Part shown: positions 16,601 to 22,891 of the stretch, piece by piece
How positions within the stretch are numbered: the first letter of the stretch is position 1
Layout of the letters: each line of letters opens with the position of its first letter
Assembly: GCA_031378715.1 (NCBI GenBank)
Contig: JANNEN010000459.1
Span: 1 to 30,489 of the forward strand
Source of the DNA: Emticicia sp031378715
GTDB taxonomy: Bacteria; Bacteroidota; Bacteroidia; Cytophagales; Spirosomataceae
Direction of reading: 5' to 3'
DNA length: 30,489 bases
Notes under the pieces: model-generated
Told to the model about the DNA's origin: nothing
The model's input: only the letters and a program-made list of their open reading frames with translations
Database searches by the model: none
Made by a program: the position numbers and the translations under genes

Positions 16601-16795
16601 TATCGGTTTAGTAATGGTCTGATTGAGTTCACGGGCAGAAGCGGCAGGATAGCTGACCTGTACCGTGATTTCGGGTACGGCAATATCGGGCAGCAGCGAA
16701 ACGGGTATTTGCCGAAAAGTAATAACACCTAAAATCACCAAAGAAAGCGTGCTGACGATAACGGCAATGGGGCGGCGGATGAGGAAGCGAATCAT
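13676..16795 (-). CDS. AcrB-like RND efflux transporter carrying an in-frame palindromic insertion
   Basis: A proton-driven inner-membrane efflux pump subunit of the HAE1/AcrB type, 1039 residues. TM1 begins MIRFLIRRPIAVIVSTL. The porter domain follows, then TM2-6 with SLAGLVLGIGEIIDSAIIVIEN (Asp434 as proton-relay residue and the family EN), a second porter half, and TM7-12 with the NSLNIMSAIGMIVLIGILDND segment. About residues 144-183 (SGRSPSPFLERG ... GGEVLRE) are foreign to the family: they are encoded by a palindromic repeat (16247-16366) inserted in frame between FNLNVWN and ENVLDLSDF, in the first porter subdomain. Without it the protein is about 1000 residues. It starts five bases after the AAA ATPase stop; its adaptor gene is at 18179-19240. 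No TolC gene is attached to this operon. Confidence 0.9.
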   Translation of the reverse strand: MIRFLIRRPIAVIVSTLSLVILGVITFRQIPVSLLPDIAVPEITVQVSYPAASARELNQTITKPILNQLQQVNHLADIEAESRDGFAVLKLHFDFGTNINLAYIEANEKIDAIVGSLPRDMQRPQVIKAGAADIPVFNLNVWNSQSGRSPSPFLERGQGAADASGKVTPLSTWRGVGGEVLREENVLDLSDFCENVLKRRLEQTKEVALVDITGLSKSEVAVVPNQAVMQSLGINEQELMTILQENNLDLGNFVVRDGQYQYNIRFSSVLKTTQDIENIYFKKGERVLQLRDIASVSIKEQKLKGFYTFNGHRAVCLSIIKQSDTQLLDLQEELNREIEQYKTDYPQLSFAISQDQTELLNLSINNLISNIIFGGLCTFVMIFFFMSDRKTPIIVGLVIPISLIITFLCFYLLNISINIVSLAGLVLGIGEIIDSAIIVIENIEQHREDGSDLETACVDGTQEVIVPLFTSILTNSAVFLPLIFMSGIAGALFFDQAIAVSLSLGVSLLCSYTLVPVLYRISAPSLSGEQSFSSKKTFLTKKAEQGYDWLFDKIFHYKKTFFAIFILVGLLFIPIFGWIEKRGMPNISHTELEAKIDWNEPITVQENEKRVSDLIKSFKTKTLYQSSFIGQQQFLLNRDLQQNFNESRVSIKVGSDADFERLQGEIRTFLQAKYPSAVSEISATKSIFEQLFNTTEAPLQAKITSNKNAQVPDIEAVSSIFQDFSKNNLPTNTPALQNRIYVKILPEKLLLYEVNYETVYQKLKTIFNENIAGNLKSEQKYIPILISDNAQKTSQNIENATVKTKQGNFIPLKTLIESSNQQDYKSYFQGKEGAFVPFDFVSNNAEENQEKIKKIISKNTDLSVNFSGSFFKNQSLIKELLLILLVALGLLYFILAAQFESLTQPFIVMLTIVFGLTGAVLLLYLCGNSLNIMSAIGMIVLIGILDNDSILKIDTMNRTVSSMSLIEAIKYSGKKRLKSQLMTFLTTVLGLLPVLFSSGLGAELQRPLALSVIGGMCLGLFISLSFIPLIYWFNGKRKA
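16250..16366. repeat. In-frame double-palindrome repeat inside the RND transporter gene
   Basis: Two GC-rich hairpins lie side by side: CCCCTCTCC-AAGT-GGAGAGGGG (16270-16291) and CCCCCTCTCC-AAAAAA-GGAGAGGGGG (16325-16350), joined by a segment containing GTCGGCCGCCCC. A related copy lies at 18072-18133. Such CCCCTCTCC...GGAGAGGGG palindromes are familiar as dispersed intergenic repeats in Bacteroidota genomes. Here the element is read through in the RND frame without a stop, adding about 40 residues. Confidence 0.85.
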
Positions 16796-16800
16796 CTATT

Positions 16801-17958
16801 TCATAGTAATTTTGATAGATTTTGGGGCAAAGTGCCAACCGAACACACAAATTGGTTTGACCTTATTTCGTAATCTTGGGCTGAGGGTGTAACGACCAAA
16901 AGCGGCGGATTGTTGAGGTCTTGCAGGGCAATGCTTGTACCCCGCATGAGCTTTGGCGTATTAGACAATTTTATTTCCACCGTCAATTTTATGGTATTAC
17001 CTTTCTGAATAACCAAATCAAGTTCGGCTCCGTCGTGGGTTCTATAAAAATAGGTTTGGGTATTTACGGGCAAATAATTAAGGATTTCTTGAATGACGTA
17101 TCCCTCCCAAGAATTTCCCGCTATTTGATTCCCAAAAACCTCTTCAATTTTGCTTAGTCCAAGCAAATAATGCAAAAAACCTGAGTCCCGAATATATAGT
17201 TTTGGGCTTTTGGTGAGGCGTTTACCGATATTAGTATAATACGGTTGAATACGCCTAATCAGAAAAGCATTTTCAAGAAAATCAATGTAACGGGTAACAG
17301 TTTTATTGCTCAAACCCAACGAATTGGCAAGCATATTATAGTTCAGCAAGCCCCCATGTACGCTCGTGAGCATCAGTAATAATCGCTGAATTTCTATCGG
17401 ATTGGCGGGCATTCCCAACAGGGGCAAATCTCGCTCAACGTAAGTACGCCTAAAATCTTCAAACCATATTTCCCATAAGCTTTCGCTGGGAGCCAAATAT
17501 GCCTTTGGGAAACCCCCTCTTAGCCAATGTTTTTCGTATTCATTGCCTACTTCTGATAAATTAAAAGGCATCAATTCGAGGTATGAAATGCGTCCTGCTA
17601 AGGTTTCGGAGCTATTTTTGAGAATATCGGGCGATGCCGAACCCAGCAATATGAAGCGTCCTGCTTGGTTATTTTGGTCAATCAGCGAGCGTAAAATCGG
17701 AAATAATTCGGGCATACGCTGCACTTCGTCAATGATAACTATTTTGTCTTCGAGCCTTTTGAGGTACAGTGCCGCATCGCTTAGTTTGAGGGCATCTTCG
17801 GGAAACTCAATGTCGATATATTCGACTTCTTTCTCCATAGCAAACGCCACTTGCTTTGCCAGTGTTGTTTTGCCTACTTGCCGTGGACCAACCAATGCCA
17901 ATGCAGGAAAATAACTTAATCGCTCAAAAATTTGCTTGTTTAAAAGCCTATTTATCAT
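16801..17958 (-). CDS. AAA-type ATP-binding protein with DUF4143 C-terminal domain
   Basis: A 385-residue protein. The N-terminal AAA_14-type ATPase domain has Walker A GPRQVGKT (24-31) and Walker B KIVIIDEVQ (Asp77-Glu78), followed by the sensor-like FILLGSASPDIL and LAGRISYLELMPF. A winged-helix-like middle (LNYNMLANSLGLSNKTVTRYI) leads to the DUF4143 region, with the nuclease-like signature GAELDLVIQKG...VEIKLS (Asp then ExK) near residues 320-345. This large family is widespread in bacteria, and its cellular role is unclear. Here it sits between the RND adaptor gene (18179-19240) and the RND transporter gene, five bases before the latter's ATG, so it interrupts a normally contiguous pair. 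Upstream are a large palindrome (17959-18005) and a dispersed repeat (18072-18133), consistent with insertion. Confidence 0.85.
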   Translation of the reverse strand: MINRLLNKQIFERLSYFPALALVGPRQVGKTTLAKQVAFAMEKEVEYIDIEFPEDALKLSDAALYLKRLEDKIVIIDEVQRMPELFPILRSLIDQNNQAGRFILLGSASPDILKNSSETLAGRISYLELMPFNLSEVGNEYEKHWLRGGFPKAYLAPSESLWEIWFEDFRRTYVERDLPLLGMPANPIEIQRLLLMLTSVHGGLLNYNMLANSLGLSNKTVTRYIDFLENAFLIRRIQPYYTNIGKRLTKSPKLYIRDSGFLHYLLGLSKIEEVFGNQIAGNSWEGYVIQEILNYLPVNTQTYFYRTHDGAELDLVIQKGNTIKLTVEIKLSNTPKLMRGTSIALQDLNNPPLLVVTPSAQDYEIRSNQFVCSVGTLPQNLSKLL

Positions 17959-18005
17959 ATTAATACCGTATTTTGGGAATTATATTCCAAATTTACGGTA
18001 TTAAT
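17959..18005 (-). promoter_or_regulatory. 47-bp palindrome abutting the AAA/DUF4143 start codon, overlapping a -7 element
   Basis: Arms 17959-17980 and 17984-18005 match at 19 of 22 positions, with a perfect 12-base outer part (ATTAATACCGTA / TACGGTATTAAT) and a 3-base centre. The left arm directly touches the ATG (17956-17958). On the minus strand TAAATTTG (17988-17995) within the right arm matches TAnnTTTG, although no clear -33 element is seen. It could be an operator for self-control, a leader hairpin masking the start, or an element end. Confidence 0.6.
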
Positions 18006-18071
18006 TTTGGTTTTGTTGAAAATTAGGCTATTTTTTGTCAAGGTTAATAATGAACGTCTTTTCTAAAAACT

Positions 18072-18133
18072 ACCTCACGGCAGCGGCCGACCGCCCCTAA
18101 ATCCCCTCTCCAAAAAAGGAAAGGGGACTTTGA
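18072..18133. repeat. Dispersed palindromic repeat, third copy
   Basis: CCCCTCTCC-AAAAAA-GGAAAGGGG (18103-18126, one mismatch), preceded by CAGCGGCCGACCGCCCC. This shares the layout of the repeat inside the RND gene. It lies in the 220-base gap between the RND adaptor stop and the AAA gene. Confidence 0.75.
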
Positions 18134-18178
18134 AGTATGAACCAATGACATAATTTTTTTCATAATTATAGTTTACTT

Positions 18179-19240
18179 TTATTTTTTCGGGCTAACCTTC
18201 GCATCATGCCCCAAATTCAGATTGCCCTCCGTTATTACTAACTCACCTGATTTCAAACCTTCCGAAATACTCACTTCGTTTTCGTTTTCGTGCGATACCG
18301 TTACGTAGTGCCACTTGGCAAGACCGTTTTCGTAAACAAATACCACTTTTCGCCCCGAACGCTCAACGACCGCAGATTTGGGAATAACCAACTGATTAGG
18401 CAAAACCTTCTCAATAACAATGCGGCAGTTCATGCCATCTAACAGCAACCTGTCGGGATTCTGCACCCGCACCTTGATAGCCACCAAACCTTGCTGATTG
18501 ACCTGCGGGTTTATTTCATAGACGCTACCGATATAGGTTTTATCGGCAAAAGCCAGCGGCAGCACCTTTGCCGACTGCCCCACTTGCACCACCGAAAGCT
18601 CGGACTCTAACACAAACGCCTCGGCAGCGATGCTGCTATTGCTCAAAATAGTGCAGAACGGCTCACTAAGGCTGGCTTGATTATGGGCTTTGGTTTTGAG
18701 ATTGGCAACGATGCCAGCGTAGGGAGCTTTCAGAAAAGTATTGTCGTACTGCACTTTGGCAGCTTGTAGGGCGGTTTGGGCTTCGTAGTAGCCACTTTGG
18801 ATTTTGACACTCTCCAAAAACCGAGGGCGAACACTGAGCGTATCGAGGTCTTTGCCGCCGTACTCAATGAGGAGTTTGTTGAGGGCAAAACCCGCTTTTT
18901 TTACAAGGTCTTGGGCTTGCAAGATAGCCACGCTCGCCTGCCGATTGTCTAATTGGGCAATGATTTGCCCCGCCTGCACGGCATTTGTATTACTGACGGT
19001 AATACGCTCAATCTCGCCCGATGCCTTGAAATATAGCTGGGTTTGTTGTTGGGCTTTGATGGTGCCGTTGGCTTGCAGTTGCAGCGAAAACGCTTGCTGT
19101 TTGGTGGCGGTGGTGCTTATTTGGGTGGTTTCGGTGGTGGTGGGCTTGGTTTGGGTGGTGTTTTCTTTGGGTTTTGAGCATGAAAGTGACGTGATAAAAA
19201 CGACCAAATGAAAAAAAACGCTTTTTGATTCAAATAGCAT
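18179..19240 (-). CDS. RND efflux periplasmic adaptor (AcrA/MexA type), probable lipoprotein
   Basis: A 353-residue membrane fusion protein that should link the AcrB-like transporter to an outer-membrane channel. A hydrophobic N-terminus ends at TSLSC (Cys21), a relaxed lipobox, followed by a Thr-rich linker (TTQTKPTTTETTQISTTATK). Then come the lipoyl half GEIERITVSNTNAVQAGQIIAQLDNRQ, a short coiled-coil hairpin (about 95-160), the second lipoyl half FLKAPYAGIVANLKTK, a beta-barrel domain, and a membrane-proximal domain (LVIPKSAVVERSGRKVVFVYENG). Its ATG overlaps the end of the preceding gene by 11 bases (AATGCTATTTGA), suggesting translational coupling to the peptide cassette upstream. The transporter gene follows only after an inserted ATPase gene. 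Confidence 0.88.
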   Translation of the reverse strand: MLFESKSVFFHLVVFITSLSCSKPKENTTQTKPTTTETTQISTTATKQQAFSLQLQANGTIKAQQQTQLYFKASGEIERITVSNTNAVQAGQIIAQLDNRQASVAILQAQDLVKKAGFALNKLLIEYGGKDLDTLSVRPRFLESVKIQSGYYEAQTALQAAKVQYDNTFLKAPYAGIVANLKTKAHNQASLSEPFCTILSNSSIAAEAFVLESELSVVQVGQSAKVLPLAFADKTYIGSVYEINPQVNQQGLVAIKVRVQNPDRLLLDGMNCRIVIEKVLPNQLVIPKSAVVERSGRKVVFVYENGLAKWHYVTVSHENENEVSISEGLKSGELVITEGNLNLGHDAKVSPKK

Positions 19241-19901
19241 TATAAATCTTTGTTTTTTGTTTTACCTTCTTTATTACAATACCACAATTCTCTAAAGACT
19301 TTTCAATGTCATTGATATTTATAATGAAATTATATTTTTTTTCTATGTAACCTGTAAATCTGTAAATTTTCGTACTTTCTTTACTGAGAATATTTGCCAA
19401 ATTTAGTATAGTTGAACTACCGACTAACAGTGAATTATTATTTTTCTGAAACAAAGTACCATCGGGTAATGACACCTTTTTACTTTGTTCTACCAACTTT
19501 TCAACATCAACCGTAATTAGTTCATAAGCATCGACACTGATTTCGCTTGTTTTGACTTTTAGCTTAAAGGCCTCACACAAGGTTTGTAAAACTCTTTCTT
19601 TGATTTCTGATATATTTCTTTTCTCTGAGGTGATTAAAATGTCGTACCTTTTTATATCAATGGGTTTTGTATATATAATCTTATTGGGTTGCATTAATAA
19701 ATTCATCATCTCTTTAATGCCATACCCTTTGGTTTCTATCATATTATCGCCCGTTGATGTTCCTTGATAAGTCAAAGATTTGGTAGGAGATATTTTAATA
19801 GTAAAATCTGTTGATTCAATAACTTTGTCTTCTTGTGCAAATGAACCGAAGCTTGAAGTACAGAATATTAAAAAAATTAGATGATTGATTAACACCCTCA
19901 T
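19230..19901 (-). CDS. Secreted protein, possibly DUF3738-like
   Basis: 223 residues with a clear signal peptide (about 1-22, ending SFGSFAQ). The mature part resembles the DUF3738/TIGR03435 pattern in outline: a FTIKISPT-type opening strand, GYGIKEMMNLLM where that family has its helix, RYDILITSE, then a helix leading to LQTLCEAFKLKVKTSEISVDAYELITV, like the family's 'LRFKLxxHxExxxxxxYxL' segment. This resemblance is by eye and moderate. It starts 2 bases after the propeller gene stop, and its end overlaps the RND adaptor start by 11 bases, so it is tightly locked in the operon. It should reside in the periplasm or at the outer membrane. Function unknown. Confidence 0.65.
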   Translation of the reverse strand: MRVLINHLIFLIFCTSSFGSFAQEDKVIESTDFTIKISPTKSLTYQGTSTGDNMIETKGYGIKEMMNLLMQPNKIIYTKPIDIKRYDILITSEKRNISEIKERVLQTLCEAFKLKVKTSEISVDAYELITVDVEKLVEQSKKVSLPDGTLFQKNNNSLLVGSSTILNLANILSKESTKIYRFTGYIEKKYNFIININDIEKSLENCGIVIKKVKQKTKIYNAI

Positions 19902-19903
19902 GG

Positions 19904-21058
19904 TTATTTATCTTTTAGTTTTGCGAAATAAATGTACGATTTTCCTTCAAAAATAATACTATTAAAAATGTCTTTATATTTTTCTTGGGTTGCTTTATCA
20001 AATGGAATTCCAGCCAATGAGCTTTCATCTATAACTCCCATGATGGTATTTTCATTTGAATAAATCGGTATTGGCAGGTAACCATCGTTTTTGCCAACAG
20101 TAAAGTACGAAGCTACTACTGATTTTTGGTTTAATTTATTCTTTAAAAAGTAACAGGAGCGAGCATTTTGTAGGAAAATAAATGATGTCATGTTATTATT
20201 ATCTTGGAAATAGCAAATACCTGTTGGCTTTTTATTTGTTGAGTTTGAGAAGATAGTTTGAATATCTTTCAAATTTTTAAACTCTCGCTTATCTATGCTT
20301 TTTATTGAATAATTTATGAGTAAAACATCTTTATTCTTTATATTTTCATCAAAAACCATGACAGAATCACTTAAACACTCTGAATATAGTACATCATCTC
20401 CACGACTACTGAGAGGTTCTTCAACATCAAAAAAGACACGTTCTCCTGCGATAATTTTAAATGGCTTCTTTTTATCTATTATTTTTCCAGTACTGTCAAT
20501 AAGCATTAGGTTATTGAAAAAGTTGTTATCTTCAAAATTAGATGCGTCAAAAGTTTTGTAAACTATGAAATTATTCTTTCTTGTCACTTTTATTCTATTG
20601 GCAATAAATTGAAGATTAACAGTCCTAACGTATTTACAATTTATATCATAAACTAATATACCTTTGTAGTTCTTTGGTAGTAAATAGATTAAATTATCTT
20701 TCACATCAATATCTACGATTTCAGCTTTGTAGTGTAAAAGTTCCGAAATATTATCAGAAGTGATACTATTTCTATACTTCCCTTTTGAATCAAAAATACG
20801 TACTGCTTTTTGAATGCTTCTATCTAAGATAACGAGAGTACTGTCATTACCTAAAATCACCTTTTTTGAATTTGATAAACGAGATTCATCGCTTGATTCG
20901 AGTTCTAAAATCCTCAAATCAATAAAAAAATCATTAAAATTATTATTTTTTATATCTTTTGAGTTATCAACTACAATAGTATTATCAGCCAAATTATCCT
21001 GTGTATTACACGCAACGACAACGAAAATTATAATAATTAAAAAGGATATTCTCTTCAT
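19904..21058 (-). CDS. 6-bladed beta-propeller-like lipoprotein
   Basis: 384 residues. The N-terminus MKRISFLIIIIFVVVAC is a lipoprotein signal with acylated Cys17. The body has repeated strand patterns typical of the Bacteroidota 6-bladed beta-propeller family: VILGNDSTLVILDRSIQKAVRIFDSKGKYRNSI, AEIVDIDVKDNLIYLLPKNYKGILVYDINCKYVRTV, NFIVYKT, NNLMLIDSTGKII, DVLYSECLSDSVMVFDE and the C-terminal KSYIYFAKLK. In Bacteroidota such propellers are often found next to genes for small secreted peptides (for example the NVEALA family), as here. It follows the Cys-rich peptide gene, separated by a 15-bp hairpin, and is followed after 2 bases by the secreted 223-residue protein. A role as surface receptor, chaperone or processor for the peptide is an inference. 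Confidence 0.78.
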   Translation of the reverse strand: MKRISFLIIIIFVVVACNTQDNLADNTIVVDNSKDIKNNNFNDFFIDLRILELESSDESRLSNSKKVILGNDSTLVILDRSIQKAVRIFDSKGKYRNSITSDNISELLHYKAEIVDIDVKDNLIYLLPKNYKGILVYDINCKYVRTVNLQFIANRIKVTRKNNFIVYKTFDASNFEDNNFFNNLMLIDSTGKIIDKKKPFKIIAGERVFFDVEEPLSSRGDDVLYSECLSDSVMVFDENIKNKDVLLINYSIKSIDKREFKNLKDIQTIFSNSTNKKPTGICYFQDNNNMTSFIFLQNARSCYFLKNKLNQKSVVASYFTVGKNDGYLPIPIYSNENTIMGVIDESSLAGIPFDKATQEKYKDIFNSIIFEGKSYIYFAKLKDK

Positions 21059-21091
21059 GATTCTACAATTTAGAATGGTTTTGTATTTAAA

Positions 21092-21129
21092 ATAAAGTAG
21101 AGTTATTTTTCTTGATAACTCTACTTTAT
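21092..21129 (-). terminator. Perfect 15-bp hairpin after the peptide gene (partial terminator or processing site)
   Basis: ATAAAGTAGAGTTAT (21092-21106) is perfectly complementary to 21115-21129 with an 8-base loop, starting a few bases after the peptide stop. On the minus strand it is followed by TTTAAATA, a weak U-tract. It lies between peptide and propeller genes, where a leaky terminator or mRNA-stabilising stem would give more peptide than propeller. Confidence 0.7.
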
Positions 21130-21133
21130 CTAA

Positions 21134-21361
21134 TCATTGACTATTTCCACCACCACCTTCAACTGGCTTGCAATGAGCACCAATAGCAGTGCAACAAGCA
21201 TAAGTTCCTGAGCCGCATGAAACACTATGCGATACTGTTACTGGCCCTACTGTCACTGTGGTTGTGCAGGAAAGGGCACCTGGTCCACCAGACGAACAAG
21301 CACTTGAACCTGTTTGGTTTATTCCTACCAACAAGCCAAAAATAATTGCTAATTTCTTCAT
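21134..21361 (-). CDS. Small cysteine-rich secreted peptide
   Basis: 75 residues from the ATG at 21361 (MKKLAIIFGLLVG), chosen because it begins a standard signal peptide; an in-frame extension to 21391 only adds MVLVIKLLEI. Cleavage is likely around QTGSSA. The mature ~54 residues are Gly/Ser/Thr-rich with six cysteines (22, 32, 49, 56, 57, 64), in the segments ACSSGGPGALSC, SHSVSCGSGTYACC and GAHCKPVEGGGGNSQ. An even number of cysteines suggests three disulfides or metal binding outside the cytoplasm. No NVEALA motif is seen, so it is not that family, although the neighbourhood (propeller lipoprotein, regulator) is similar. It has its own promoter with two palindromes and a hairpin behind it. 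Possible roles are bacteriocin-like peptide, signalling peptide or surface component; none is proven. Confidence 0.72.
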   Translation of the reverse strand: MKKLAIIFGLLVGINQTGSSACSSGGPGALSCTTTVTVGPVTVSHSVSCGSGTYACCTAIGAHCKPVEGGGGNSQ

Positions 21362-21430
21362 GATTTCTAAAAGTTTAATTACCAAGACCATCTTGGCGAG
21401 TCAAAGTTCAGCAGAAGGAATTGCATAAAC

Positions 21431-21449
21431 AATAGGAAAATTTCCTATT
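21431..21449. promoter_or_regulatory. Operator-like palindrome 2 (start of leader)
   Basis: AATAGGAAA-A-TTTCCTATT is a perfect 9-bp palindrome with a single-base centre, just downstream of the predicted transcription start of the peptide gene. Together with palindrome 1 it suggests a dimeric regulator, possibly the adjacent LuxR-type protein. Confidence 0.55.
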
Positions 21450-21463
21450 TTTAGACCAAAACC

Positions 21464-21491
21464 CAAAAATAGGAATTGTTCCTATGCCCAA
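21464..21491 (-). promoter_or_regulatory. Promoter of the peptide gene
   Basis: On the minus strand TTG (21489-21491), a 17-base spacer and TATTTTTG (21464-21471) fit the Bacteroidota promoter pattern. This predicts a start near 21458 and a leader of about 95 bases before the peptide ATG. The palindrome at 21469-21485 fills the spacer. Confidence 0.55.
21469..21485. promoter_or_regulatory. Operator-like palindrome 1 (promoter spacer)
   Basis: ATAGGAA-TTG-TTCCTAT is a perfect 7-bp palindrome lying between the -33 and -7 elements of the peptide promoter. It shares the half-site ATAGGAA with the palindrome at 21431-21449, whose centre is 37 bases away. Confidence 0.55.
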
Positions 21492-21492
21492 T

Positions 21493-21720
21493 TTACCCCC
21501 CCCCATTTTGCAATGTTGTTGCATTTCTGATGGCGTAACATAGTAAGTCAGCAGTGCTGGCGAGGTTGAGCTTTTGGCAAGCATTGGTCTTGTGGTTTTT
21601 TACGGTGTGCGGGCTTAGGCACATCGTTTCGGCAATGGCTTGGTTTTTGTGTCCGTCAGCCATGAGTTGGAGTACTTTCCGCTCTTGGCAGCTTAGTGGG
21701 GCGTTGGGTGTTTGTTGCAT
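21493..21720 (-). CDS. LuxR/GerE-type solo helix-turn-helix regulator
   Basis: 75 residues, essentially just a LuxR-type DNA-binding domain: LSCQERKVLQLMADGHKNQAIAE (9-31), then the recognition region MCLSPHTVKNHKTNACQKLNLAS (33-55). There is no receiver or ligand-binding domain. Two extra cysteines (34, 48) within the HTH are unusual. It ends in NGGG encoded by a run of nine G's directly before TAA (21493-21506), so slippage would change only the C-terminus. It lies upstream of the peptide gene on the same strand; two palindromes between them are natural candidate binding sites. It is likely a local regulator of the peptide cassette. No consensus promoter is evident directly upstream. Confidence 0.8.
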   Translation of the reverse strand: MQQTPNAPLSCQERKVLQLMADGHKNQAIAETMCLSPHTVKNHKTNACQKLNLASTADLLCYAIRNATTLQNGGG

Positions 21721-21902
21721 AAATCACATAAAAATTTAGGGTTGCTACGTATATACACAGCAACGGTGGTGGATTCTAAATTTGTGATTAGGCACTCGAT
21801 TACGCTACAATGATGCAAAGATTTTGGGAGGCTTACAAATTTTCGGGCAGATATTTAGTAAGTAGTGGTGGTTTCTTGCGTATTTGCAAGAATTTTTATG
21901 TG
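21721..21902. other. Intergenic DNA upstream of the LuxR-type gene
   Basis: No reading frame of note and no consensus TAnnTTTG promoter could be found. With the palindromic element at 21903-22114 it makes up the 402-base gap before sdhB. Confidence 0.5.
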
Positions 21903-22114
21903 CTTAGTTCTACTTTGGCACTTTAAAAATTAAGTGCGTAGCACTATAATATTTGTAGTAGAGGTAATAAATAGTGTCAAAAGGTGCATCACACCGTTAC
22001 ATTCGATAGGTTTGTTACGTTGCGATGCACCTTTATTTGAATAACAATTTTTATTTTCTACAAATATCACCCAATACCATTGCTAAATATTGAAAGTGCC
22101 AAAGTAGAATTAGG
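21903..22114. repeat. Nested-palindrome (MITE-like) element after sdhB
   Basis: Three nested inverted-repeat pairs share one centre: outer TTCTACTTTGGCACTTT (21908-21924 with 22093-22109, 17 bp perfect), middle ATATTTGTAG (21949-21958 with 22058-22067), inner AAAGGTGCATC (21980-21990 with 22024-22034). There is no coding capacity. The layout suits a non-autonomous transposable element or a long folded RNA at the 3' end of the sdh transcript. No clear target duplication was found. Confidence 0.65.
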
Positions 22115-22122
22115 ATTTATTT

Positions 22123-22872
22123 TTAGTTCGTCGAACCCAAACTCGCTCCAAGATACTCACGGTTGAGGCGAGCGATGTTTTCGAGAGAAATTCCTTTCGG
22201 ACATTCGGCCTCGCAAGCACCTGTGTTTGTGCATGAACCAAAACCTTCTGCGTCCATCTGGGCAACCATTTTCATTGCACGGTCTTGACGCTCAGGCTGA
22301 CCTTGTGGCAATAGTGATAATTGTGAAACTTTTGCCGAAACAAACAACATTGCCGAGGCATTTTTACAAGCTGATACACACGCACCGCAACCGATGCAAG
22401 CAGCGGCCATAAAAGCACGGTCGGCATCATCTTTCGGAATTGGTAGTGAATTTCCATCTTGGGCATTACCTGTATTGACCGATACGAAGCCACCCGATGC
22501 AATGATACGGTCGAAGGCACTTCTATCAACAACCAAATCTTTTACGACTGGAAAGGCCGATGCTCTCCACGGTTCTACCACAATTGTATCGCCGTCTTTG
22601 AAGCTACGCATGTGGAGCTGGCAGGTAGTTACGCCTTGTAGCGGCCCGTGTGGACGGCCATTGATGTACATACTGCACATTCCGCAGATGCCTTCACGGC
22701 AATCGTGATCGAATGCGATTGGCTCAGTACCTTCCGAAACGAGGCGTTCGTTGAGTACATCAAACATTTCAAGAAACGACATATCTTCTGAAATACCCGC
22801 TACTTTGTAAGTTTCGAGTTTGCCATTTACTTTTTTATTTTTTTGTCGCCACACTTTTAGTGTGAGATTCAT
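22123..22872 (-). CDS. sdhB: Succinate dehydrogenase/fumarate reductase iron-sulfur subunit
   Basis: Electron-transfer subunit of complex II. The start at 22872 (MNLTLKVWRQKNKK) is chosen because GGAAGG lies just ahead of it; in-frame upstream codons to 22917 run into the inverted-repeat element. It has 249 residues. The [2Fe-2S] cluster lies in HDCREGICGMCSMYINGRPH and TTCQLH. The second domain has CIGCGACVSACK for [4Fe-4S] and CTNTGACEAECPKGI for the remaining cluster ligands. It should pass electrons from SdhA to the membrane SdhC quinone/heme site. It is the last sdh gene, separated from sdhA by a ~490-bp element with a broken four-helix-bundle gene rather than by the usual short gap. Confidence 0.95.
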   Translation of the reverse strand: MNLTLKVWRQKNKKVNGKLETYKVAGISEDMSFLEMFDVLNERLVSEGTEPIAFDHDCREGICGMCSMYINGRPHGPLQGVTTCQLHMRSFKDGDTIVVEPWRASAFPVVKDLVVDRSAFDRIIASGGFVSVNTGNAQDGNSLPIPKDDADRAFMAAACIGCGACVSACKNASAMLFVSAKVSQLSLLPQGQPERQDRAMKMVAQMDAEGFGSCTNTGACEAECPKGISLENIARLNREYLGASLGSTN

Positions 22873-22891
22873 ATTTCCTTCCATAATATAA

